A stretch of 64,000 bases of DNA from Bacteroidales bacterium (lineage in GTDB: Bacteria; Bacteroidota; Bacteroidia; Bacteroidales; P3). The notes below the pieces were generated by a model. That model saw only the letters and a program-made list of their open reading frames with translations. It did no database searches and was not told the DNA's origin. The position numbers were made by a program, and so were the translations under genes. Numbering within the stretch: the stretch's first letter is position 1; every line of letters begins with the position of its first letter. Positions 16,252-24,759 of this stretch are shown here, piece by piece. Location: contig JAFSOU010000012.1 in NCBI GenBank assembly GCA_017443265.1, positions 1-64,000 on the forward strand, read 5' to 3'.

Positions 16252-16285
16252 AAAAAAAAGTGTTGCGCGTTTGCAACACTTTTTT
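16252..16285. terminator. bidirectional intrinsic terminator
   Basis: AAAAAGTGTTGC (16255-16266) pairs perfectly with GCAACACTTTTT (16273-16284) around GCGTTT. The A-run and T-run make it work in both directions. It closes the AT-rich island before the hmuS promoter region. Confidence 0.8.
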
Positions 16286-16290
16286 AAAAC

Positions 16291-16345
16291 ATTTCGGTAT
16301 TTTTGGATATTTCGCCCCAAAAGATTTCGGTATTTTTGGATATTT
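16291..16345 (+). repeat. two direct copies of a 22-base AT-rich sequence
   Basis: A 22-base sequence beginning ATTTCGGTATTTTTGG is found at 16291-16312 and again, identical, at 16324-16345, a 33-base period. It sits between the terminator and the hmuS promoter and could be a binding site for a regulator of hmuSTUV. No palindrome is evident. Confidence 0.55.
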
Positions 16346-16485
16346 TGCCATAAAATATTGATATTTAGTTATTTCCAACAAAGCCTCTTTTTACCCCCTC
16401 CAAACCAACCTTAATACCCTTTTGTTATTATATCGCTCCCGCAAAATACCAATAAATTGTGAGGAGAGCGACGCCCGCATTTTTA

Positions 16486-16493
16486 TAATTTTG
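16486..16493 (+). promoter_or_regulatory. hmuS: -7 promoter element for hmuSTUV
   Basis: TAATTTTG matches TAnnTTTG 24 bases before the hmuS ATG; the -33 element is weak. A separate promoter here would let hmuSTUV be transcribed apart from hmuR, which the island has pushed 4 kb away. Confidence 0.5.
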
Positions 16494-16516
16494 CAGTTTC
16501 GAAAAACCAAAATAAC

Positions 16517-19500
16517 ATGGACAAAAAAAGACGTAAAAAGATAATTCTCATTTCGGTAGCTGCGGTGATAGCTCTGGTTGCTGCCATAATTATTTGGAAC
16601 ACCAAGTTCAGCGCCACGCGCATAGCCTTTGTTAACTATCAGGTTACCACCCTCGGGCAGATAGCCAAAAGCAACCACAACTCGTTTGTCAAAATCAGCG
16701 AAGTGTCGTTGGACGACCTCGACGAGTTGGACCGTTACGACATGGTTTTCATCTACGGCATGGGTCTGCGCGTTACCGCCGAACAGCGCCAACAGATTGA
16801 GGATGCGGCAATTACCGTCCCTGTGCTGACCACCGCCGCCACAAGTCCCGAAAATATGATTGTTTCGGTGGACTCCCTTACCGAGGACACCCTTTCGCAG
16901 TACCTGAGCGCCGGTGGCCGTCGCAACTACGCCAGCCTGCTCAACTACGTGCGTACCAACATCGACTGCAAGGTGATTTCCAAAGGCGAGATACACCCCG
17001 TGGCCAAGGCTTCGCGCCTGCTGCTTTACCACGCCGACCCCAAAAATCCCAACGACGAGGATCTGGAGTTCGCCTCCGTTGCCGAATACGACAAATTTTT
17101 GAAAGATAATGGTTTGTACAAGCCTTCCGCCCCGAGCATAGTGCTCACCGGACAGATGGGCGAGCCCGCCGACCTTGTTCGGAAACTCGAAGAAACGGGC
17201 AACAACGTGTATCCCGTGCGGAATATCAACACATTCATAGCTGCGGGCCACGCCGATAGTGTGCGGCCGTCGGCAATGATAAATATGGCTCACGGCAGGA
17301 TGGGGGATATGGTTGTCAAATATCTCGAAACCAATAATATACCGCTATTCCTTACTTTATATGTGCCGCAGCTTACCGAGCAGTGGCAGGCCGACAAGAT
17401 GGGCATGAGTGGCGGATTCCTCTCGCAGAGCGTTGTGGTGCCCGAAATCGACGGAGCCATAAGGCCTTACGTGCTTTTTGCCCACCGTCTCACCGCCGAT
17501 GGCCTGCAGGAGGTTTATGCCATCCCTGAAAGGCTCAACGGTTTTGTGCAAACAGTGAACAACTATATCGCGCTGAAACACAAGCATAACCGCGACAAAA
17601 AGATAGTCGTTTTCTACTACAAGGGTGCGGGGCAGAACTCCCTCACCGCCTCCGGAATGGACGTGCTGCCGTCGTTGCACAACCTGCTTCTGCGGCTCAA
17701 GGCCGAAGGTTATCGTGTTGACAATCTGCCTGCTACGCCCGACGAGCTGGGCAAGATGATACAGCGTCAGGGGGCGGTGCTGGGCACTTACGCCGAGGGC
17801 GCTTTCGACGATTTTTTGAAAAATGGCAATCCGCAACTTGTTGACAAACAGCAATATGAGAAGTGGGTAAAACTCTCGATGAGCGACGCTGTTTATAAAG
17901 AGGTGGTTGCCGTCAACGGCGAATTTCCGGGCGGTTATATGGTCAGTGGCGACGGCCGTCTGGCGGTGGCACGGCTGCAGTTCGGCAATGTGGTGCTGAT
18001 GCCCCAGCCTATGGCGGGCGTGGGCGACAACGCTTTCAAGATTGTGCACGGCACCGAAACGGCTCCGCCGCATACCTACATCGCCGCCTATCTGTGGGCC
18101 CGTCACGGTTTCGGTGCCGACGCCATGATACATTTCGGCACCCACGGCAGTCTTGAGTTCACACCCCGCAAGCAGGTGGCGCTCTCGTCCGACGATTGGC
18201 CTGACATCCTTGTAGGAACCACGCCGCATATCTATATCTACACCATCGGCAACGTGGGCGAGAGCCTTATCGCCAAACGCCGTTCCTACGCCACTTTGGT
18301 GTCGTACCTCACCGCACCTTTCTCCGAAAGCGACGTGCGCGGACAGTACCGCGAACTGTCGGAGGCTGTAAAGGCCTATTACCACACTTTGGAATCGGGC
18401 AGCGAAAAGCAGCAACAGCAGTCGTCGCTGAAAGTCAAGCAGATAGCTGTGAGGATGGGCATCCACCGCAACCTCGAGCTCGACAGCAACCTTGCCACAC
18501 CTTATTCCGAATACGACATCACTCGTATCGACAATTTTGCCGAAGAGCTTGCAAACGAGAAGATTACAGGACGTTCCTACACCATGGGAGTGCCTTATTC
18601 CGACAAGGAGATTTCGAGCAGCGTTTACGCCATGACCACCGACCCCATCGCCTACAGCCTGTTGTCATTGGATAAACAGCGTGGCCGCGTGGCCGCCGAT
18701 TTCGAGAAACATAAATCGCAGTTCACCGCCCGTTATCTGAATCCCGCCCGTAGTGTGGTGTCGCAGCTGATAGGCTCCAACGCCGAGGTGTCGGACGCCC
18801 AGATTTGCAAAATTGCGGGCATCTCCGCCGAGGAACTTGCCAAAGCCCGTGAGATTGCCGAGGCCACCGCTCCCAAGGACCTTCTGGCTATGATGATGGC
18901 GATGGCGCAATCTCCTGATAATGATACCAATATGTCTATGCCGATGCCTAAACGAGCTGCTGCAGATTCACCCTCTTCCGGCCGTCCGGCCAACCATCCG
19001 CACACAAAACCTGCAGGGATGAGCAACAAGACGGCCCTTAAACTGGCCAAATTTATGGGCGCAAGTCCCGAATCGTTGCGCAAGATGGAGGCAGCTATGA
19101 ACGGCAGGCCTGTTGACGAGGGCAAAAGCCGGCAGTCGTCGGGGATGCCGCCTGCAATGGCTTCGATGATGGGCGGCAAGGAATACACCAAGGAGGAGAT
19201 TGCCCTCTCGCAGGCTATTATGGAGGTGGAACGCACGGTGAAAAACGTGGCCAACTACAGGAATCTGCTGCGGCAGTGTCCCGAATACGAGCTTCAGTCG
19301 GTCGTCAACGCCCTCAACGGCGGTTTTGTGGCACCTTCGCCCGGCGGCGACCCTATAGTGAATCCCAACACATTGCCCACAGGCCGCAACCTCTACGGCA
19401 TCAACGCCGAAAACACACCATCGGAGGCGGCTTGGGAGAAAGGCAAGATGCTCGCCGACCAGACCATCGAGAACTACAAACACCGTCACAACGACAGCGT

Positions 19501-20875
19501 TCCCCGCAAGGTGAGCTACACCCTTTGGAGCGGTGAGTTTATCGAGACCGAGGGCGCTACCATCGCACAGGTGCTGTATATGCTTGGCGTGGAGCCTGTT
19601 AGGGATGCTTTCGGACGTGTTACCGACCTGCGTCTGATACCCTCGCAGGAGTTGGGCCGTCCCCGTATCGACGTTGTGGTGCAGACCAGCGGCCAGCTCC
19701 GCGACTTGGCCAGCTCGCGGCTGTTTTTGATAAACCGTGCCGTGGCAATGGCGGCCGAAGCCAAAGGCGACAAATACGAGAACTACGTTCGTTCCGGTGT
19801 GGTGGATGCCGAGAAAGTGCTTACCGACAAAGGCCTTTCGCCCAAAGAGGCGCGCGAAATATCGCTCTACAGGGTGTTCGGCGGAGTGAACGGCGGCTAT
19901 GGCACCGGCATTCAGGGAATGGTGATGGCCGGCGACAAATGGGAGAAAGAGCAGGAAATAGCCGAGACATACGTCAACAATATGGGTGCTTTCTACGGCG
20001 ACGAGAAACATTGGGAAAACGTCACCCAATATGCTTTCGAGGCGGCACTTGCCAACACCGACGCCGTGGTGCAGCCCCGACAGAGCAACACTTGGGGTGC
20101 CCTCAGCCTCGACCACGTGTACGAGTTTATGGGCGGCCTCAACCTCGCTGTTCGCAACGTTACCGGCAAGGACCCCGACGCCTACCTAAGCGACTACCGC
20201 AACCGTAACAATTTTCGTATGCAGGAGGTGAAAGAGGCCATCGGCGTGGAAAGCCGCACCACCATTTTCAACCCTAAATTTATCTCCGAAAAGATGAAAG
20301 GCGGTGCCAGCGAAGCCAACGAGTTTGCCGAGATTATACAAAACACATACGGCTGGAACGTGATGAAACCCAATGCGATAGATAATGAGATGTGGGACGA
20401 GGTTTACAACGTTTACGTAAAGGATAAATTCAACCTCGGTGTGCAGGGCTATTTCGAGAATACCAACCCCGCAGCCCTCGAGGAGATGACCGCCGTGATG
20501 ATGGAGACCGCCCGCAAAGGGATGTGGCAGGCCTCGCAGCAACAGCTCACCGACATCGCCAAGCTGCACACCGACTTGGTCAACAAATACAAACCCTCGT
20601 GCAGCGGTTTTGTTTGCGACAACGCCAAGCTGCAACAATTCATCGCACAGAAGGTGGACAACTCCGCGGCTCAGCAGTATAGTCAGAATATCAAGGAGAT
20701 ACGCGAAAGTGCCACCGCCGACAACAAAGGCATGGTGATGAAAAAAGAGCAGCTGAACGACGACAGCTCCACCACCCGCCATTTTGTGAGCAACCTGCTT
20801 GTGGGCGTGGGCGTCGCCGTGGCCGTAGTGCTGATGATTCTGGTGGTCCGCAAACGTCGTAAAAACATGGAGTAA
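16517..20875 (+). CDS. hmuS: HmuS, membrane-anchored CobN-like heme dechelatase
   Basis: This is a 1452-residue protein of the CobN/BchH chelatase superfamily. An N-terminal membrane anchor (residues about 9-27) and a C-terminal one (about 1423-1443, VGVGVAVAVVLMILVV) bracket the large domain, as in HmuS and unlike soluble CobN. The CobN core is plain: APPHTYIAAYLWARHGFGA, then HFGTHGSLEF (539-548), then GNVGESLIAKRRSYATLVSY. HmuS of Bacteroides has been described as an anaerobic heme dechelatase that releases iron from heme. A low-complexity Met/Pro/Ala insert near 800-880 is notable. It heads hmuSTUV, with short gaps or overlaps between the genes. Confidence 0.9.
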   Translation: MDKKRRKKIILISVAAVIALVAAIIIWNTKFSATRIAFVNYQVTTLGQIAKSNHNSFVKISEVSLDDLDELDRYDMVFIYGMGLRVTAEQRQQIEDAAITVPVLTTAATSPENMIVSVDSLTEDTLSQYLSAGGRRNYASLLNYVRTNIDCKVISKGEIHPVAKASRLLLYHADPKNPNDEDLEFASVAEYDKFLKDNGLYKPSAPSIVLTGQMGEPADLVRKLEETGNNVYPVRNINTFIAAGHADSVRPSAMINMAHGRMGDMVVKYLETNNIPLFLTLYVPQLTEQWQADKMGMSGGFLSQSVVVPEIDGAIRPYVLFAHRLTADGLQEVYAIPERLNGFVQTVNNYIALKHKHNRDKKIVVFYYKGAGQNSLTASGMDVLPSLHNLLLRLKAEGYRVDNLPATPDELGKMIQRQGAVLGTYAEGAFDDFLKNGNPQLVDKQQYEKWVKLSMSDAVYKEVVAVNGEFPGGYMVSGDGRLAVARLQFGNVVLMPQPMAGVGDNAFKIVHGTETAPPHTYIAAYLWARHGFGADAMIHFGTHGSLEFTPRKQVALSSDDWPDILVGTTPHIYIYTIGNVGESLIAKRRSYATLVSYLTAPFSESDVRGQYRELSEAVKAYYHTLESGSEKQQQQSSLKVKQIAVRMGIHRNLELDSNLATPYSEYDITRIDNFAEELANEKITGRSYTMGVPYSDKEISSSVYAMTTDPIAYSLLSLDKQRGRVAADFEKHKSQFTARYLNPARSVVSQLIGSNAEVSDAQICKIAGISAEELAKAREIAEATAPKDLLAMMMAMAQSPDNDTNMSMPMPKRAAADSPSSGRPANHPHTKPAGMSNKTALKLAKFMGASPESLRKMEAAMNGRPVDEGKSRQSSGMPPAMASMMGGKEYTKEEIALSQAIMEVERTVKNVANYRNLLRQCPEYELQSVVNALNGGFVAPSPGGDPIVNPNTLPTGRNLYGINAENTPSEAAWEKGKMLADQTIENYKHRHNDSVPRKVSYTLWSGEFIETEGATIAQVLYMLGVEPVRDAFGRVTDLRLIPSQELGRPRIDVVVQTSGQLRDLASSRLFLINRAVAMAAEAKGDKYENYVRSGVVDAEKVLTDKGLSPKEAREISLYRVFGGVNGGYGTGIQGMVMAGDKWEKEQEIAETYVNNMGAFYGDEKHWENVTQYAFEAALANTDAVVQPRQSNTWGALSLDHVYEFMGGLNLAVRNVTGKDPDAYLSDYRNRNNFRMQEVKEAIGVESRTTIFNPKFISEKMKGGASEANEFAEIIQNTYGWNVMKPNAIDNEMWDEVYNVYVKDKFNLGVQGYFENTNPAALEEMTAVMMETARKGMWQASQQQLTDIAKLHTDLVNKYKPSCSGFVCDNAKLQQFIAQKVDNSAAQQYSQNIKEIRESATADNKGMVMKKEQLNDDSSTTRHFVSNLLVGVGVAVAVVLMILVVRKRRKNME

Positions 20876-20887
20876 AACAGAAAAACG

Positions 20888-21586
20888 ATGCAAACTCTTG
20901 TCCTTTTGCTGATGATAGTCATCGGTTTCAACTTTGTGCTGAAACAGAGTTTCCGCGGTATGTTCTATGTGGGTGTGCTGGCGTTGCTTTCGGCGGGGTT
21001 TGTGGCCTTGCTGTGGCCTGTGGCCATAGAGCAGTCGAAGATGCAGATTGCCCAGTGGCTCGCCAGTCCCGACCTGATGCTCGACACCTCGGTGATACTT
21101 ACCGTGGATGTGGCCTTGCAGATGTGGTTTTGCATACTATGCGCCGACCGCCTGAACAACGTTGCGGAAAGCCGTTCCCGCAAGGTGCTTTTGGCGGTGC
21201 TTTCGCTGTTTCCCGGACTGCTCTTTTTCGGGGTGCTGTTTAGCCTGCTGGTGGCAGTGATATTCTCTTTCCCCGGCACCTCGTTTGCAGTGTTGGGATA
21301 CGGTTTCGCTGCCGTGGTGCTGCTGTGTATTCCTCTGACAGTGTGGCTGATAAAGAAACTCCTGCCCGAAGAGAACATCCGGTTGGAGCTATTGTTTCTC
21401 TCCAACGCCCTTGCCGCCGTGCTCGGCGTTGTGGCCACGGTGAACGGTCGTACTGCCGCCGAGGCGGTGGGCGATGTCAATTGGAAAGCCTTTGCCGCAA
21501 TGGTGGCCCTGCTGCTGGCAGGAACGGCGGCGGGCTATGGGTTAAGAAAACAAATTTTCAAACGTAAATATTTAAACAACAACTGA
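20888..21586 (+). CDS. hmuT: HmuT, polytopic membrane protein of the hmu operon
   Basis: This is a 232-residue protein with about six hydrophobic segments and no soluble domain. It starts 12 bases after hmuS and ends 2 bases before the ExbB-like gene, so it belongs to the same operon. In hmuYRSTUV loci the gene at this position encodes an integral membrane protein. It likely forms an inner-membrane complex with the ExbB-like HmuU and HmuV that serves HmuS or the receptor. The symbol rests mainly on gene order. Confidence 0.75.
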   Translation: MQTLVLLLMIVIGFNFVLKQSFRGMFYVGVLALLSAGFVALLWPVAIEQSKMQIAQWLASPDLMLDTSVILTVDVALQMWFCILCADRLNNVAESRSRKVLLAVLSLFPGLLFFGVLFSLLVAVIFSFPGTSFAVLGYGFAAVVLLCIPLTVWLIKKLLPEENIRLELLFLSNALAAVLGVVATVNGRTAAEAVGDVNWKAFAAMVALLLAGTAAGYGLRKQIFKRKYLNNN

Positions 21587-21588
21587 TT

Positions 21589-22209
21589 ATGCAATACATT
21601 TCGAGCATCCTCTATTGGATTTCTACCGGACTGCTTGTTCCGGTCATCGTCCTGCTGATTTACTTTTTCCTGCGCACCTTGGTGCTTGTGGGCAGCTTTT
21701 TCGGACAATATCTCGACCTTCGCAAGACCGAGCGTTTTATGAAAGAGGAATTTAAAACGTTGAACAGTAGTAATTTGCCCTCGTTTATGGAACGGTTGCC
21801 ACAAAAAAGCCGCTCGCTGCTGGTTGTGTATCTGCGGCAGGTGTGGGAAAACCGCGGCAACCACGCTTTGGTTGAAAAACTGGTGGGTGATTTCGAGATT
21901 GCCGCCGACAAGGACCTTGCCATCTCCAAAGCCCTCACCAAAATGGGTCCCATGCTCGGACTGATGGGCACTTTGATACCCATGGGTCCCGCCCTTGTGG
22001 GACTGGCCTCGGGCGACATCGCGTCGATGGCGTACAACATGCAGGTGGCTTTCGCAACCACCGTGGTGGGACTGTTCAGCAGTGCCATCGGCTTTGCCAC
22101 CTTGCAGATAAAACAACGTTGGTACGTGCAGGATCTCAACAATTTGGAATATTTCGCACAACTAACCAAACAAAATCCCCAAAACGATGAGACGACGACT
22201 GCTGCATAA
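21589..22209 (+). CDS. hmuU: HmuU, MotA/TolQ/ExbB-family proton channel
   Basis: This is a 206-residue inner-membrane protein. One membrane segment lies near residues 10-30 and two more around 120-180. The family's conserved core is visible: ALTKMGPMLGLMGTLIPMGP, then ASMAYNMQVAFATTVVGLFS. Such proteins use proton flow to power partner proteins across the envelope. It overlaps the next gene by 23 bases, indicating translational coupling. Within hmu operons this is the ExbB-like component; what it energises (HmuS or HmuR) is inferred. Confidence 0.88.
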   Translation: MQYISSILYWISTGLLVPVIVLLIYFFLRTLVLVGSFFGQYLDLRKTERFMKEEFKTLNSSNLPSFMERLPQKSRSLLVVYLRQVWENRGNHALVEKLVGDFEIAADKDLAISKALTKMGPMLGLMGTLIPMGPALVGLASGDIASMAYNMQVAFATTVVGLFSSAIGFATLQIKQRWYVQDLNNLEYFAQLTKQNPQNDETTTAA

Positions 22210-22513
22210 CTCCGACGACAACGACCCCATGAGCGTGGTTAGCAACCTCTTCGACGTGGCCATGGTCTTCGCCGTGGCGCTGATGGTGGCGCTCGTTACA
22301 AGGTTCAATATGACCGAGATGTTCTCCGAAGAGGACTTCACCATTGTGAAAAATCCCGGCAAGGAGAATATGGAAATCATCACCAAAGAGGGGCAGAAGA
22401 TTAACCGCTACACTCCCGACGAGAATCAGGACGCCGCCTCCGGCAACCGCGGCCGCCGTGTGGGCATTGCATACGAGCTGGAAAACGGCGAGATTATCTA
22501 CGTGCCGGAATAG
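22187..22513 (+). CDS. hmuV: HmuV, DUF2149-type membrane protein
   Basis: This is a 108-residue protein starting inside the end of hmuU (ATG 22187). One membrane segment (about residues 12-36, VSNLFDVAMVFAVALMVALV) is followed by a periplasmic tail ending RGRRVGIAYELENGEIIYVP. This matches the DUF2149/ExbD-like small partner found beside ExbB-like proteins in hmu loci. The coding sequence for its tail (22448-22488) is repeated with one mismatch at 24547-24587. It is the last gene of hmuSTUV; no terminator is evident. Confidence 0.8.
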   Translation: MRRRLLHNSDDNDPMSVVSNLFDVAMVFAVALMVALVTRFNMTEMFSEEDFTIVKNPGKENMEIITKEGQKINRYTPDENQDAASGNRGRRVGIAYELENGEIIYVPE

Positions 22514-22687
22514 AACGGTAATACCTCTATTATTGACAATAACAATTACGGCAGGTTTCTTTTAACGTGTAATTTCCACGAATTGCTCGTAAATTATTGT
22601 GATTTAAAAATTAATGGCTGATTATATGGTAATTCGTGTTTAGAACACCTGCGCCAATTTCATTTTTCGTCAGATTATTCAGTTAGG

Positions 22688-22866
22688 CTACTTGTCGCCA
22701 TAATGGCCGTAGGTGGAAAGCACATCAACGTGTATTTCCGTTTCGAATATTTCGTAAATAAGTCGGTGTTTCTTTGTGAAATGTCGACTCCAAACCTCTA
22801 CGCAGCTGCCTTTAAGTTGCTCGGGCTTGATGTTCTTGTAGTTTTTTCGGTATGTCGATGACTTCC
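22688..22866 (-). pseudogene. remnant of a Txe/YoeB-family toxin
   Basis: A minus-strand frame ending at TAG 22688-22690 encodes the C-terminal half of a YoeB/Txe ribosome-dependent ribonuclease: IKPEQLKGSCVEVW, SRHFTKKHRLIYEIF and a terminal YGHYGDK. The conserved Trp-Ser-Arg, His-Arg-Leu-(Ile/Val)-Tyr and GHY features are present. The N-terminal half and the antitoxin gene are missing: the frame runs into the hmuR-like tail at about 22867. It is a dead toxin-antitoxin fragment. The 170 bases between hmuV and this remnant show nothing I can name. Confidence 0.65.
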
Positions 22867-22911
22867 TTCTCCGAAGGACTTTCGGTGGATGTTGAGAAAC
22901 TTTTTCGATAG
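22867..22911 (+). pseudogene. 3' tail of a second hmuR-like receptor gene
   Basis: These 45 bases encode FSEGLSVDVEKLFR and a stop, matching the last codons of hmuR (FSVGLSVDVERLFR, 12160-12204) at 39 of 45 bases. Only the tail remains. It indicates either a lost hmuR paralogue downstream of hmuV or a recombination product. The following 200 bases hold degenerate TTGATAATC-type repeats and the promoter at 23109. Confidence 0.6.
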
Positions 22912-23108
22912 TTCGGAGTTCGGAAACAGTTGATAATCAACAATTGGCAATGAATAATTAGTTTGTAGTGGTGAGTGTGCAGTTGAACAACTAAACATTT
23001 TATTTCTGGTTTCTCATCACATTGCACAAAAAAGTGGGTGAGGCGATTGCGAAATTTCCAATCAGTGGCTGTAAAAGTTTGATTTATCCCGTAAAGTAAT
23101 ATCGGACG

Positions 23109-23139
23109 TTTGAAATATCAATAAAAAATCGTATCTTTG
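23109..23139 (+). promoter_or_regulatory. perfect Bacteroides-type promoter
   Basis: TTTG (23109-23112), 19 bases, TATCTTTG (23132-23139). It lies about 50 bases upstream of the ATPase ATG at 23192 and should give that gene its own transcript. Confidence 0.8.
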
Positions 23140-23191
23140 CACGCGGTTTCAAAAGTAAAAAATATTTAAAGTTTTGAAACCGATATTTGTT

Positions 23192-24385
23192 ATGAAACTA
23201 ATAGATAGGACGTTATATACGGATAGATTAAAGCGAATAAAGGGAACTCCAGATATCAAGATCATCACTGGAATCCGTCGCTGTGGTAAGTCCCGACTTT
23301 TGCAAGAGTTTATCAAATATATCGAAAAAACAGAAGATGATGCCAACATCATTTTTGTTGATTTCACTCGTTTGGACTTTGAACCACTACGGGAGTATCA
23401 TGCATTGTGTCGATATGTGCAGGAACACCATCAGTCGGACAAGACAAACTATTTGATGATTGACGAGGTTCAAATGTGTCCCAATTTCGAGATTGCAATC
23501 AACAGCCTCCATTCGAGTGAACAATATGATATCTATCTCACAGGCTCAAATGCCTTCCTGTTGAGTGCAGACCTTGCCACGTTGTTCACTGGCCGTCATA
23601 TTGAGATTCCGGTCTTGCCATTCAGTTTCAAAGAGTATTGTACTTATCACACACCTTCGGATGATATACAGACTATGTTTGACAAGTATGTGGCTGAAGG
23701 AGGGCTGTCCGGTTCATACGTGTATTCAGATGCATCTGACAAAAAAAGCTATATCAAAGAGGTGTACTCTACAATACTTACACGCGACTTGGTGGATAAG
23801 TACAATCTGACGGATGCACATTCTCTCACGCAGGTGGCAAACTACTTGATGGACAATGTGGGAAATATCACATCGCCCAACAATGTGTCGGGGTGTTTGA
23901 CGGCCAACAGCAATCCTACATCGCACGTCACAGTGCGTCGATATATCCAGTATCTATGCAATGCTTTTGTCTTTTATAAAGTGGACCGCTACGATATTAG
24001 GGGACGAAAGTATTTGGAATCATTAAACAAATATTATCTTGCCGACACTGGTATACGATATGCTTTGCTGGGCAGAAGAAATCTGGACTGGGGCCGTATC
24101 TACGAAAATATTGTTTTCTTGGAGTTGATACGGAGGGGATATGAGGTGTACGTGGGAAAACTATACCAAAAGGAAGTGGACTTTGTTATTATGCGGGATG
24201 ATGAAAAGGCATACATTCAAGTAAGTGACAATATTACAGATAAAGATACTTTTGAGCGGGAGGTGTCATCTCTTTTGAGCATAAATGATGCCTACCCCAA
24301 AGTGCTGATAGCCCGCACTCGCCATGAAACATACGATTATCAGGGGGTCAAGATTTTTGACATCGCCCAATGGTTGATGGGGTAA
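23192..24385 (+). CDS. AAA_14 / DUF4143 ATPase
   Basis: This is a 397-residue protein if started at ATG 23192 (a TTG six codons earlier is less likely). Walker A is GIRRCGKS, Walker B is NYLMIDEVQ, and a sensor-type motif YDIYLTGSNAF follows. The C-terminal DUF4143 part, a degenerate PD-(D/E)xK-like domain, includes KYYLADTGIRYALLGRR and KEVDFVIMRDDEKAYIQVS. These proteins occur in many scattered copies in anaerobes; their role is unclear. It has its own perfect promoter and lower GC than hmuV. It is bracketed by the two copies of the hmuV tail, suggesting insertion together with local duplication. Confidence 0.88.
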   Translation: MKLIDRTLYTDRLKRIKGTPDIKIITGIRRCGKSRLLQEFIKYIEKTEDDANIIFVDFTRLDFEPLREYHALCRYVQEHHQSDKTNYLMIDEVQMCPNFEIAINSLHSSEQYDIYLTGSNAFLLSADLATLFTGRHIEIPVLPFSFKEYCTYHTPSDDIQTMFDKYVAEGGLSGSYVYSDASDKKSYIKEVYSTILTRDLVDKYNLTDAHSLTQVANYLMDNVGNITSPNNVSGCLTANSNPTSHVTVRRYIQYLCNAFVFYKVDRYDIRGRKYLESLNKYYLADTGIRYALLGRRNLDWGRIYENIVFLELIRRGYEVYVGKLYQKEVDFVIMRDDEKAYIQVSDNITDKDTFEREVSSLLSINDAYPKVLIARTRHETYDYQGVKIFDIAQWLMG

Positions 24386-24546
24386 CAATTCTCAAATACG
24401 TTTGCTCAAGACCTCATCCCGTTACAGGTAGGCAAAACGGCCACGGGCAGTTTCATAAATGTGGAGCCAGTAAAAATGCGTTAGTGAAAACACACCGGGT
24501 TCCACTGCCCCCCGACGGCTTTACAACCACCTGCAGCTACGACCTG

Positions 24547-24594
24547 CGCGGCCGCCGTGTGGGCATTGCCTACGAGCTGGAAAACGGGGCGTAA
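24547..24594 (+). pseudogene. duplicated fragment of the hmuV 3' end
   Basis: Bases 24547-24587 repeat 22448-22488 of hmuV with one mismatch (41 bases), encoding GRRVGIAYELENG, then a stop at 24592-24594. The upstream sequence in this frame (from about 24480) is unrelated to hmuV. With the intact hmuV copy it makes a direct repeat flanking the toxin remnant, the hmuR tail and the ATPase gene. Confidence 0.7.
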
Positions 24595-24634
24595 TGGACA
24601 AAAAGTAGGCTGTTTTTGAGACGATACTTTCAAG

Positions 24635-24703
24635 TGGACAAAAAGTAGACCGAAATTCCTGTAATGCGTGTTGAATCCACGCTTTACAATGCTAAAAGGG
24701 TGG
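24635..24703 (+). repeat. left copy of a diverged ~68-base direct repeat
   Basis: The sequence begins GTGGACAAAAAGTAGACC. It aligns with 25472-25540 (GTGGACAAATAGTATATC), including shared TAATGC, GTTG and TTACAAT blocks. A shorter version of the first 15 bases also occurs at 24595-24610. The two long copies bracket the decayed kinase gene and may be ends of a lost mobile element. Confidence 0.5.
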
Positions 24704-24759
24704 GGGGGATAAAAGTATAGATTTTTTTGTAGCTAAGCGGAGTATGTAAAAACGCCCTG

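Noticed and set aside
24370-24594. 74-codon ORF ending CSYDLRGRRV and the hmuV tail, resembling a sorting-signal end
   Set aside because: The final part is the duplicated hmuV fragment; the preceding codons have no recognisable protein character.
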